Positions 1 through 5,431 of a stretch of DNA of 7,761 nucleotides are shown here, in pieces (positions within the stretch are counted from its first letter, which is position 1; every line of letters begins with the position of its first letter). This stretch comes from Bacillota bacterium (GTDB lineage: Bacteria > Bacillota > Sulfobacillia > RBS10-35 > JAJYVN01). The stretch is taken from the NCBI GenBank assembly GCA_021791995.1, contig JAJYVN010000137.1, forward strand, positions 1-7,761, in the 5' to 3' direction. A model generated the notes under the pieces. It had not been told where the DNA came from. It made no database searches and saw only the letters and a program-made list of their open reading frames with translations. A program made the translations under genes and the position numbers.

Positions 1-45
1 CGCTACGGGCTTGACCGCACACCGCCGCTGCAAGGGAACCTGTAA
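1..45 (+). CDS. Possible C-terminal end of an upstream gene (partial)
   Basis: Reading from base 1, frame 1 gives 14 codons ending in TAA at 43-45; the peptide reads RYGLDRTPPLQGNL. Eleven of the 14 codons end in G or C, like the real genes in this window. Of the other two frames, one stops after three codons and the other runs on to a TAG at 148-150. The fragment is too short to recognise a family. It could simply be chance open sequence; only the bases upstream of the window would settle it. Confidence 0.3.
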   Translation, partial: RYGLDRTPPLQGNL

Positions 46-82
46 GGCCGACCGAGGGGATCCTCTGCAGTGGGAGCAAACA

Positions 83-119
83 ACTGGCGCGAGCGACTTG
101 CAGTGGATGGTGCGCCAGT
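83..119. repeat. Inverted repeat (8-bp arms, 21-nt spacer)
   Basis: ACTGGCGC at 83-90 is the exact reverse complement of GCGCCAGT at 112-119. The stretch 46-208 around it holds no gene I can support and no RNA family I recognise. There is no T-run after the repeat on either strand, so it is not an obvious terminator. Its function is unknown. Confidence 0.3.
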
Positions 120-165
120 GCAGACAGGGTGACGGGACCCACACAGCGTAGAGTCGCAGGGAGCC

Positions 166-202
166 AGCCGGGGCCGCCTGCTATTCGCTGGCGGCCCCGG
201 CT
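166..202 (-). terminator. Strong GC hairpin, candidate terminator of the minus-strand ORF
   Basis: GCCGGGGCCGCC at 167-178 pairs perfectly with GGCGGCCCCGGC at 190-201, with one further A-T pair outside, giving 13 bp and an 11-nt loop. It begins 6 nt past the stop of the minus-strand ORF 577-209, which is where a terminator for that ORF would sit. Neither strand has a convincing U-tract after the stem, so it is not a classic intrinsic terminator. It could instead be a bidirectional RNA end or stabilising hairpin. The structure is certain; the role is inferred. Confidence 0.35.
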
Positions 203-208
203 CGTGGT

Positions 209-577
209 TCAGGACAGCAAGGGGGTGGCGTTGCGGTCTCTGGTTTTCGCACGACGTGGAGAGGTGAAGCGACGCGGGGACGGCGATACGAACCGAAGGT
301 GCTCCAGGTCACGACAGTCTGCGGCAAAACGGCGGACGGCAGCAGCAAACGTGCGAACATCGTGGGGGTTGGAGAAACAGAGCCGAACGCCTTCCTCCGT
401 TGGCGGGCCTGGACGGGTATCCCGCAAGCCCACCGGCACTACGTTGCCCACCGGGGAGCGGTGCGCACGCTCCTTGGAATCTGACCACCGCACGCGGACG
501 GCCCCGTTGCCTTTTCTGGCCCGGTTCCTCTCCGAGCCCCGCACCTCGCCCCGGATCGAACCAGAACTGTCCACCAT
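209..577 (-). CDS. Possible small hypothetical protein, 122 aa
   Basis: This minus-strand ORF runs from ATG (577-575) to TGA (211-209). A GGAG at 586-583 lies 5 nt upstream of the start, a reasonable ribosome binding site. By my rough count over the first 98 codons, G+C is near 69, 55 and 71 percent at codon positions 1, 2 and 3, which is mildly coding-like. Residues about 60-96 (segment EEGVRLCFSNPHDV and the A/R-rich helix after it) look like a folded helical protein. The N-terminus and the last 25 residues are basic and low in complexity. There is no signal peptide, membrane span or family that I recognise. It would be transcribed divergently from the ilv-leu operon, and a 13-bp hairpin follows its stop. 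The alternative is a chance ORF in GC-rich intergenic DNA; overlapping ORFs on both strands make this a real possibility. Confidence 0.42.
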   Translation of the reverse strand: MVDSSGSIRGEVRGSERNRARKGNGAVRVRWSDSKERAHRSPVGNVVPVGLRDTRPGPPTEEGVRLCFSNPHDVRTFAAAVRRFAADCRDLEHLRFVSPSPRRFTSPRRAKTRDRNATPLLS

Positions 578-642
578 CCCGTCTCCGCCCAGGCTGGCGA
601 GCCCGAACGTGACCTTGCTCGATTTCCTCGCCTCCCGTCATG

Positions 643-659
643 CCCGGCAACTGGCCGGG
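643..659. repeat. Perfect 6-bp dyad in the intergenic region
   Basis: CCCGGC at 643-648 and GCCGGG at 654-659 are exact inverted copies separated by 5 nt. The dyad lies where the -35/spacer of the candidate upstream promoter (-10 TATACT at 664-669) would be. It could be a protein-binding operator or a small hairpin; nothing in the sequence decides between these. Confidence 0.3.
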
Positions 660-663
660 ACGC

Positions 664-669
664 TATACT
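664..669 (+). promoter_or_regulatory. Isolated -10-like hexamer TATACT (weak upstream promoter)
   Basis: TATACT matches 5 of 6 bases of the sigma-A -10 consensus. The -35 candidates upstream are poor: ATGCCC at 640-645 matches 3 of 6 at 18-nt spacing. If used, the ilv-leu leader would start near 676, inside a 9-bp dyad, and be over 400 nt long. I rate it below the candidate at 753-781. Confidence 0.25.
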
Positions 670-670
670 G

Positions 671-696
671 CGCGGCGCGCATACACTCGCGCCGCG
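671..696. repeat. Perfect 9-bp dyad just downstream of TATACT
   Basis: CGCGGCGCG at 671-679 and CGCGCCGCG at 688-696 are exact inverted copies with an 8-nt loop. On the + strand it is followed by pyrimidine-rich but not T-rich sequence, so a terminator is unlikely. It lies between the possible minus-strand gene and the T-box leader, so an operator dyad or an RNA hairpin in either 5' leader are both possible. Confidence 0.35.
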
Positions 697-752
697 TTCT
701 ACCTCTCCCACGCCCGACGTCACCGGGACCGTGGCGGGAACGCGCTGCCCCC

Positions 753-781
753 TTGTCGATCCCTGGATGATGGGATACCAT
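753..781 (+). promoter_or_regulatory. Candidate sigma-A promoter for the ilv-leu leader
   Basis: TTGTCG at 753-758 (4 of 6 to TTGACA) and TACCAT at 776-781 (4 of 6 to TATAAT) are separated by exactly 17 nt. Transcription would start near 788, about 10 nt before T-box Stem I, which is the expected geometry for a T-box leader. There is no extended -10. Both hexamers are imperfect, so the position relative to the T-box is the main support. Confidence 0.4.
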
Positions 782-818
782 TGGTGCCGTCGGTGGAAGC
801 ACCGATGCGATGATGGGA
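766..818 (+). repeat. 10-bp direct repeat GATGATGGGA at the 5' edge of the T-box
   Basis: GATGATGGGA occurs at 766-775 and again at 809-818. The second copy is functional T-box sequence: it holds the k-turn strand and the GGGA side of the lower Stem I helix. The first copy overlaps the candidate promoter spacer and lies upstream of the predicted transcript start. It may be chance or the trace of a small duplication. Confidence 0.4.
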
Positions 819-1083
819 AGCAGTAGGGTGCACGCTGCGGTGCAGAGAACCAGTGATCGGTGCGAACTGGTCCGCCCGGCATCCGAACTCATCCCTGAGA
901 TGGTGGGGCACGCAGTCCCACTCGGCTAGAGCGGGTGTCGACCCGTCGGGGCCGTTATCCCCCGTGCGTGCGGTTGCCTCGTGCCGCACGGCAGAGGCCG
1001 GGTTGTGACCCGGCGAAGTCAGGGTGGTACAGCGGTGAACCCCGCCCCTGCGGTTTTTCGAACCGCGGGCGGGGTTTCTTCGT
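790..1083 (+). promoter_or_regulatory. T-box leader, leucine specifier (CUC)
   Basis: This leader RNA binds uncharged tRNA-Leu and controls read-through into the ilv-leu genes. Stem I base: CACC (800-803) and AT (805-806) pair with ATGGTG (900-905). A k-turn follows (GATGAT 809-814 opposite TGAG 896-899), then GGGA 815-818 with TCCC 892-895. The specifier loop has AGTA at 822-825 opposite GAA 885-887, with the specifier CTC at 888-890 followed by A. Above it, GGGTGC 826-831 pairs with GCATCC 879-884 and GCGG 837-840 with CCGC 872-875. Next come the AGAGA motif at 844-848 and a 6-bp distal hairpin (ACCAGT 849-854, ACTGGT 866-871) with loop GATCGGTGCGA. Hairpins at 932-945, 967-990 and a perfect 7-bp stem at 997-1014 fill the Stem II/III region; I did not resolve a IIA/B pseudoknot. 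The T-box AGGGTGGTACAGCG (1021-1034) matches 13 of 14 consensus bases. TGGT (1025-1028) fits an acceptor end with discriminator A, as expected for tRNA-Leu. The antiterminator pairs AGGG 1021-1024 with CCCT 1046-1049 and GCGG 1032-1035 with CCGC 1042-1045, leaving the canonical 7-nt bulge. The exact 5' end is inferred. Confidence 0.95.
1038..1080 (+). terminator. Intrinsic terminator of the T-box leader
   Basis: AACCCCGCCC (1038-1047) pairs with GGGCGGGGTT (1067-1076), and inside it GCGGTT (1050-1055) pairs with AACCGC (1061-1066), giving 16 bp with a 2-nt bulge and 5-nt loop. TTTCTT at 1075-1080 is a short, interrupted U-tract. The 5' arm shares bases 1042-1049 with the antiterminator, so the two folds exclude each other: uncharged tRNA-Leu stabilises the antiterminator and lets polymerase into ilvN. 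The GC-rich stem may make up for the modest U-tract. Confidence 0.92.
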
Positions 1084-1107
1084 GCATGGAGCAGGAAGGG
1101 GGTGGGT

Positions 1108-1632
1108 ATGGTGCGGCATACGTTCGGGGTCTTGGTCGAGAACCATTTCGGTGTCCTCTCCCGGGTCTCGGGTTTATTTAGCCGGAGGGGTTTCAACATT
1201 GAGAGCCTCGCGGTCGGTCCGACGGCGGATCCGTCGATGTCGCGGATGACCATCGTGATCGAAGGGAACGAGCGGATGCGGGATCAAATGGTAGAACAGC
1301 TCCGCAAGCTCATCGATGTCATCCAAGTGGAAGCTCTGGCGACCGATGCCATGGTCGACCGGGAGCTCGCCTTGATCAAGGTTAAAGCGGACCGCGTGAC
1401 CCGTGCGGCGGTGATGCAGGTGGTTGATGTCTTTCGTGGCCAAGTGGTGGATGTGAGCCGGGATTCGCTCATGGTTGAGATTACGGGAGACGGCCGGAAG
1501 ATCAACGCCCTGTTGGAGGTCCTGGACGATTACGGTGTCTTGGAGGTTGCCCGAACTGGTACGGTCGCCATTGGGCGCGGGCGAGAGAGCCTTGGGCCTC
1601 TGGAGGATGTCAGTGAGGTGTCCGGGTCCTGA
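1108..1632 (+). CDS. ilvN: Acetolactate synthase small (regulatory) subunit
   Basis: IlvN binds the catalytic subunit IlvB in the cytoplasm, activates it and confers feedback control by valine in the best-studied enzymes. The protein is 174 aa, normal for the family. The N-terminal ACT domain spans about residues 4-78, with VLVENHFGVLSRVSGLF then RRGFNIESLAVG. Asn12, Gly15 and Asn30 correspond to residues of the valine site in E. coli IlvH, so valine sensitivity is likely (inferred). The C-terminal ALS_ss-type domain follows (about 85-160). I chose ATG 1108 because AGGAAGG at 1093-1099 lies 8 nt upstream and the protein then begins like its relatives; an in-frame GTG at 1102 would add only two residues and is badly spaced. 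It is the first gene after the T-box terminator, with the leader structure ending about 28 nt earlier. Unusually, it is not next to ilvB, which is the last gene visible in this operon. Confidence 0.97.
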   Translation: MVRHTFGVLVENHFGVLSRVSGLFSRRGFNIESLAVGPTADPSMSRMTIVIEGNERMRDQMVEQLRKLIDVIQVEALATDAMVDRELALIKVKADRVTRAAVMQVVDVFRGQVVDVSRDSLMVEITGDGRKINALLEVLDDYGVLEVARTGTVAIGRGRESLGPLEDVSEVSGS

Positions 1633-1691
1633 ATGCGGCTGAACAAAGGGGGATGGGGTCTGGTCGGCGGTCATCACGGCGACCAGACGCA

Positions 1692-2687
1692 GTGTTGCCG
1701 AAGATTTACTACGATCACGATGCGGATCTCGCGCGGCTCCAAGGGAAGACAGTCGCCATCCTGGGGTACGGTTCGCAGGGCCATGCCCAAGCGCAAAATC
1801 TTCGTGACGCGGGCATTGCGGTGCGCGTTGGCTTGCATCAGGGTGCGCGGCGCTGGAGCCAGGCTGAGGCGGACGGGTTCACGGTCAGTGGAGTCGCGGA
1901 AGCGGTTCAGGCTGCGGACTACGTGCAGGTGCTCATTCCCGACGAGCGGCAGGCAGAGACCTACATTCGGGAGATTGCGCCGCACCTGCGTCCCGGGAAG
2001 GTGCTAGGCTTTTCCCATGGTTTTGCGGTCCACTTCCACCAGATCGTGCCGCCGGCTGATGTCGATGTGGTCATGATTGCTCCCAAGGCACCGGGGGCGA
2101 TGGTTCGGAGGCTTGCCGTCGAGGGCAAGGGTACTCCCGCTCTCGTTGCGATTCAGCAGGATGCCTCGGGGCACGCCCTCGATCTGGCGCTCGCTTATGG
2201 CAAGGGGATCGGCTGTACACGCGCTGGTATCTTTACGACGACTTTTCGAGAGGAGACGGAGACCGATCTCTTCGGGGAACAGAATGTCCTTTGTGGTGGC
2301 GTCTCCGAATTGATCAAGGCTGGCTTTGACACCTTGGTGGCGGCGGGGTATGCACCGGAGATGGCTTACTTCGAGTGCTGCCACGAACTCAAGCTGATCG
2401 TGGATCTGATCTACGAAGGCGGCATCGAGGGGATGCGCCAGGGTGTGAGCAATACGGCGGAATATGGGGACTTAACGGTCGGACCCCGGGTGATCGATGC
2501 CCATGTGCGCGCCACAATGGCGGAGAACCTCCGTCGGATTCAGCGGGGCGAATTCGCCCGCGATTGGGTGCTTGAGAACCAGGCGAACTGGCCTGTGATG
2601 ACGGCGCGGCGGCGCGAGGAGTCCGAGCATCCCATCACTGAGGTGGGACGCCGACTCCGGGCCATGATGCCGTGGCTGAAGAAGTAG
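1692..2687 (+). CDS. ilvC: Ketol-acid reductoisomerase (class I)
   Basis: IlvC converts 2-acetolactate (or acetohydroxybutyrate) to the dihydroxy acid by Mg-dependent alkyl migration and NAD(P)H reduction. Counting from GTG 1692 it is 331 aa, typical for the short class I form. The Rossmann motif GYGSQGHAQ is at about residues 25-33, Lys132 is in APKAPG, metal ligands are Asp192/Glu196 (TDLFGEQ) and Glu228/Glu232 (ECCHEL), and Ser253 is in VSNTAEYGD. The loop after beta-2 reads LHQGARRW, where many 7-residue-loop relatives have GS and a further Ser; see findings. Start choice: relatives begin (M)xKIYYD, which fits GTG 1692 or TTG 1695, but neither has a clear SD. ATG 1653 has AAAGGGGG directly against it (no spacing) and would add a 13-residue basic tail, so 1653 remains possible. 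The gene lies 59 nt after ilvN and 30 nt before leuA. Confidence 0.96.
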   Translation: MLPKIYYDHDADLARLQGKTVAILGYGSQGHAQAQNLRDAGIAVRVGLHQGARRWSQAEADGFTVSGVAEAVQAADYVQVLIPDERQAETYIREIAPHLRPGKVLGFSHGFAVHFHQIVPPADVDVVMIAPKAPGAMVRRLAVEGKGTPALVAIQQDASGHALDLALAYGKGIGCTRAGIFTTTFREETETDLFGEQNVLCGGVSELIKAGFDTLVAAGYAPEMAYFECCHELKLIVDLIYEGGIEGMRQGVSNTAEYGDLTVGPRVIDAHVRATMAENLRRIQRGEFARDWVLENQANWPVMTARRREESEHPITEVGRRLRAMMPWLKK

Positions 2688-2717
2688 GATGCAATCTCGC
2701 GGGAGGGGGGAACGACG

Positions 2718-4271
2718 ATGAACGGCGCGGGCCAGCGGGTGCGAATCTTTGACACGACGTTGCGTGATGGCGAGCAGTCCCCGGGGGTGTCCCTGCGACT
2801 TGAGGAGAAGCTGGAGATCGCACGGCAGCTGCAGAAGCTTGGCGTGGACATCATCGAAGCGGGTTTCCCCATCGCTTCCGTGGGGGAGATCGAGGCGGTG
2901 CAGGCAATCGCCCGGACGGTGCGTGGCCCCGTGATCGCTGCCCTTGCCCGTACCCGTGTCGGGGACATCGATGCGGCATGGGATGCCGTCCACGCCGCAG
3001 AGAGTGCGCGCATTCACACCTTCACCTCCGGTAGCCCGGTGCACCTGCGCCACATGCTACGGATCAGTGAAGATGAAAACGTGGAGATGGCCATCGCGGC
3101 GGTGCGGCGCGCGCGGACTTATGTCTCCGACGTCGAATTCTCGGCGCAAGACGTGGCCCGAGCTGACCCTGAGTATTTGGTGCGGTTGTATGGGGCTGCG
3201 ATCGAGGCCGGGGCGACGACAATCAATATCCCTGATACCGTGGGATATAGCACGCCGACCGAATTTGCTGCGCTGATCGCGCTTCTGCGGGGCCGGTTGG
3301 GGGTTGGTCCGGATGTGACAATTTCGGTGCACACCCACGATGATCTCGGTTTGGCGGTGGCCAATGCCCTAGCCGGGGTCGAGGCTGGCGCGCGTCAGGT
3401 TGAGTGCGCGATCAATGGGATCGGTGAGCGTGCGGGCAATTGTGCGCTGGAAGAGGTGGTCATGGCGCTTGTGACCCGATCGGACCACTACCGTATGGAG
3501 GTTGGCATTCGCACCGAGGAACTCTGCCGAACAAGTGTCTTGGTGAGTCGCTTGACTGGGATGCCGGTACAGCCAAATAAGGCGGTTGTCGGTGCCAACG
3601 CTTTTGCGCACGAGGCCGGGATCCATCAGGATGGCGTGCTGAAAGAGCGGACCACTTACGAAATCATGCGTCCGCAGGACGTGGGTGTACCCGAGACGCG
3701 TTTGGTGCTTGGAAAACACTCCGGTCGGCACGCACTGCGCGAGCGCTTCGAGGCCATGGGATATCAACTGGCGGATGCGGAGTTCCTCCGCGCCTTTGAA
3801 CGCTTCAAGTCCTTGGCGGATCGTAAGAAGGGGATCACGGACGCTGACCTCGAGGCGATTGTGCACGCGGAGGTGGTGGGTGCGGCACCCGAGCGCTATC
3901 GTTTGCAATACTTTCAGGTCACTTCCGGGAACAACACGATCCCGACCGCCACGGTGCGCATCGAGGTCAGCACGGGGGAGGAGTTGCAGGCGAGCGAGAC
4001 GGGGGATGGTCCTGTCGACGCCGTGTATCGGGCGATTGATCGCGCGGTGGGCGAGGTGCATATGCTTGCCGATTACTCCCTGAAGGCGGTCACCGAGGGG
4101 CAGGACGCCGCGGGCCAGGTGACGGTGCGTCTGCAGGATGGTGAGGGACGGTCGGTGGTGGCGCACGGCGTCAGCACGGATGTCATTGAGGCCTCGGCAC
4201 GCGGCTACGTGGCGGCCTTAAACAAACTAGCGGTGCAGACAGGCCAGACGGTGGTTGCGACCGAGCACTGA
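2718..4271 (+). CDS. leuA: 2-Isopropylmalate synthase
   Basis: LeuA condenses acetyl-CoA with 2-ketoisovalerate, the committed step to leucine. At 517 aa it has the full family length. The TIM-barrel catalytic domain begins with FDTTLRDGEQSPG (Asp12 is a metal ligand). It continues with the barrel strand TINIPDTVGY, HTHDDLGLA (His205, His207 metal ligands) and NGIGERAGN (Asn241). The linker/communicating region carries AFAHEAGIHQDG and GKHSGRHAL. The C-terminal regulatory (LeuA_dimer) domain spans about 385-510, with QVTSGNN and DGPVDAVYRAID, so leucine feedback is expected from the family. The start ATG has a strong SD (GGGAGGGGGGAA, 2701-2712) 5 nt upstream. Two active-site-region motifs are unusual: FTSGSP at 102-107, where FIATSP is common, and FSAQD at 141-145, where Glu is expected in place of Gln144. 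The leuB SD overlaps its stop, suggesting translational coupling. Confidence 0.97.
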   Translation: MNGAGQRVRIFDTTLRDGEQSPGVSLRLEEKLEIARQLQKLGVDIIEAGFPIASVGEIEAVQAIARTVRGPVIAALARTRVGDIDAAWDAVHAAESARIHTFTSGSPVHLRHMLRISEDENVEMAIAAVRRARTYVSDVEFSAQDVARADPEYLVRLYGAAIEAGATTINIPDTVGYSTPTEFAALIALLRGRLGVGPDVTISVHTHDDLGLAVANALAGVEAGARQVECAINGIGERAGNCALEEVVMALVTRSDHYRMEVGIRTEELCRTSVLVSRLTGMPVQPNKAVVGANAFAHEAGIHQDGVLKERTTYEIMRPQDVGVPETRLVLGKHSGRHALRERFEAMGYQLADAEFLRAFERFKSLADRKKGITDADLEAIVHAEVVGAAPERYRLQYFQVTSGNNTIPTATVRIEVSTGEELQASETGDGPVDAVYRAIDRAVGEVHMLADYSLKAVTEGQDAAGQVTVRLQDGEGRSVVAHGVSTDVIEASARGYVAALNKLAVQTGQTVVATEH

Positions 4272-4285
4272 GGGGCGGGACGGGA

Positions 4286-5362
4286 TTGGGCAAAAACAGG
4301 GCACGGGTGATGCTCCTGCCGGGGGACGGTGTGGGGCCGGAAGTGACCGCCGAGGTGGAGGCAGTCCTGCGTCAGATCGCTGACCGTGGGCATTGGGAGC
4401 TATCTGTGGTTGAGGGGCTGATCGGCGGTGCGTCGATCGATCGCTACGGCCTTCCGGTGACCGATGCGACGCTTGCAAGCTGTCGCACGGCCGACGCAGT
4501 CTTCAAGGGGCCGGTGGGTGGACCGAAGTGGGACCATCTGCGTGGCGAACAGCGCTGCGAGGCGGGGCTTTTGCGCCTGCGTAAAGAGCTCGACGCATTT
4601 GCCAACCTACGGCCGACCGCCGTGCGACCATCGCTTGCGTCGGTATCGCCCCTGCGTCCGGAACGGTTGGCGGAGGGCGTTGACCTGTTGATTGTGCGGG
4701 AGCTCACCGGCTGTGCGTACTTCGGCCAGCCGAAGGGGCGATTCGGAGACCGAGCGGTCGATACCATGGCCTACACGGTGGATGAGGTGCGTCGCCTGGC
4801 TCGCGTGGGCTTCGAACTCGCGCGAAGCCGGAAGCGGCGTGTGACGTCGGTGGACAAGGCCAACGTGCTCGAGTCGAGCCGACTGTGGCGGGACGTAGTG
4901 ACCGAGGTGGCAGCGGAATATCCAGATGTGCAATTGGAGCACCAACTGGTTGATTCGTGCGCCATGTTGCTCATCAGTCGACCCTCCCTCTTCGATGTGA
5001 TCATTACCGGCAATCTCTTTGGCGATATCTTGAGCGACGAGGCTGGTGTGCTGGTCGGATCGCTCGGTATGCTCCCCTCGGCCAGTCTTGGTAGCCCAGG
5101 AACACCGGGGCTCTACGAGCCCGTACATGGTGCCGCGCCAGACATCGCCGGGCAGGGCAAGGCGAATCCGGTGGGGAGCCTTCTGAGCCTTGCCCTGCTT
5201 TTGCGCTACAGCCTGGATCATCCGGATGAAGCTGCTCGGTTGGAGGCAGCGATTGGGTCGGTCTTGGACGACGGAATCCGGACCATGGATGTGGCGGGTT
5301 CCGGAGACCATGTTGTCTCGACGGCTGCTTTTGGTCAGGAGGTCCGTCGTCGTCTGGCGTAA
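4286..5362 (+). CDS. leuB: 3-Isopropylmalate dehydrogenase
   Basis: LeuB oxidatively decarboxylates 3-isopropylmalate with NAD+ to 2-ketoisocaproate, the precursor of leucine. It has 358 aa, as usual for the family. Visible family motifs: LPGDGVGPEV at 11-20; substrate arginines Arg99, Arg109 and Arg138 in LRKELDAFANLRP and VRELTG; catalytic Tyr145 (YFGQPKG) and Lys191 (VDKANVLESS); metal ligands Asp223, Asp247 and Asp251 (GDILSDEA); and the cofactor loop HGAAPDIAGQGKANP with Asp286. The start is TTG 4286. AGGGG at 4271-4275 lies 10 nt upstream, overlapping the leuA stop, and GGGA at 4277-4280 lies 5 nt upstream. The alternatives GTG 4307 and ATG 4310 would cut into the first beta strand and have weaker SDs. 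Next to the catalytic Tyr it reads TGCAYFG rather than the usual TGGxYFG. The gap to leuA is 14 nt. Confidence 0.96.
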   Translation: MGKNRARVMLLPGDGVGPEVTAEVEAVLRQIADRGHWELSVVEGLIGGASIDRYGLPVTDATLASCRTADAVFKGPVGGPKWDHLRGEQRCEAGLLRLRKELDAFANLRPTAVRPSLASVSPLRPERLAEGVDLLIVRELTGCAYFGQPKGRFGDRAVDTMAYTVDEVRRLARVGFELARSRKRRVTSVDKANVLESSRLWRDVVTEVAAEYPDVQLEHQLVDSCAMLLISRPSLFDVIITGNLFGDILSDEAGVLVGSLGMLPSASLGSPGTPGLYEPVHGAAPDIAGQGKANPVGSLLSLALLLRYSLDHPDEAARLEAAIGSVLDDGIRTMDVAGSGDHVVSTAAFGQEVRRRLA

Positions 5363-5414
5363 GTTCCCTGGTGGCGGGTGCCGTCTCTCGTCTGGTCGAA
5401 AGCGGAAAACACGG

Positions 5415-5428
5415 GGCCTGGGGAGGCC
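5415..5428 (+). promoter_or_regulatory. Short hairpin holding the ilvE ribosome binding site
   Basis: GGCCT (5415-5419) pairs with AGGCC (5424-5428) around a GGGG loop. The ilvE SD, GGGGAGG at 5420-5426, occupies the loop and 3' arm, 5 nt before the ATG at 5432. It could dampen ilvE translation unless ribosomes arriving from leuB open it. The pairing is seen; the effect is inferred, and five pairs may be too few to matter. Confidence 0.35.
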
Positions 5429-5431
5429 GGC

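Noticed and set aside
46..208. Possible riboswitch or small RNA in the structured upstream stretch
   Set aside because: Several stems can be drawn, but I found no conserved core of the cobalamin, SAM, FMN, TPP, glycine or guanidine riboswitches, nor SRP RNA or a tRNA T-arm. GC-rich DNA folds easily, so the stems alone are not evidence.
129..770. 213-codon + strand ORF across the upstream region
   Set aside because: The product is rich in Arg, Pro, Ser and Thr with no domain-like pattern, as expected for a chance frame in GC-rich DNA. It also runs through both intergenic dyads and the candidate promoter, and opposes the more coding-like minus ORF.
1038..1080. Leader-peptide attenuation instead of a T-box
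   Set aside because: There is no short ORF with Leu/Val/Ile codon runs upstream of the terminator, while the T-box core, specifier loop and antiterminator are all present.
720..1253. Minus-strand ORF across the T-box and ilvN start
   Set aside because: The region is fully explained by the T-box leader and ilvN on the + strand.
1633..2007. ORF starting at the TGAATG junction after ilvN
   Set aside because: It is out of frame with ilvC and its product is Arg/Cys-rich with no motifs. The ilvC frame carries all family residues, so this is not a frameshift or overlapping gene.
3369..4166. 265-codon minus-strand ORF opposite leuA
   Set aside because: It is a shadow of leuA, with a His/Arg/Leu-rich product and no family features.
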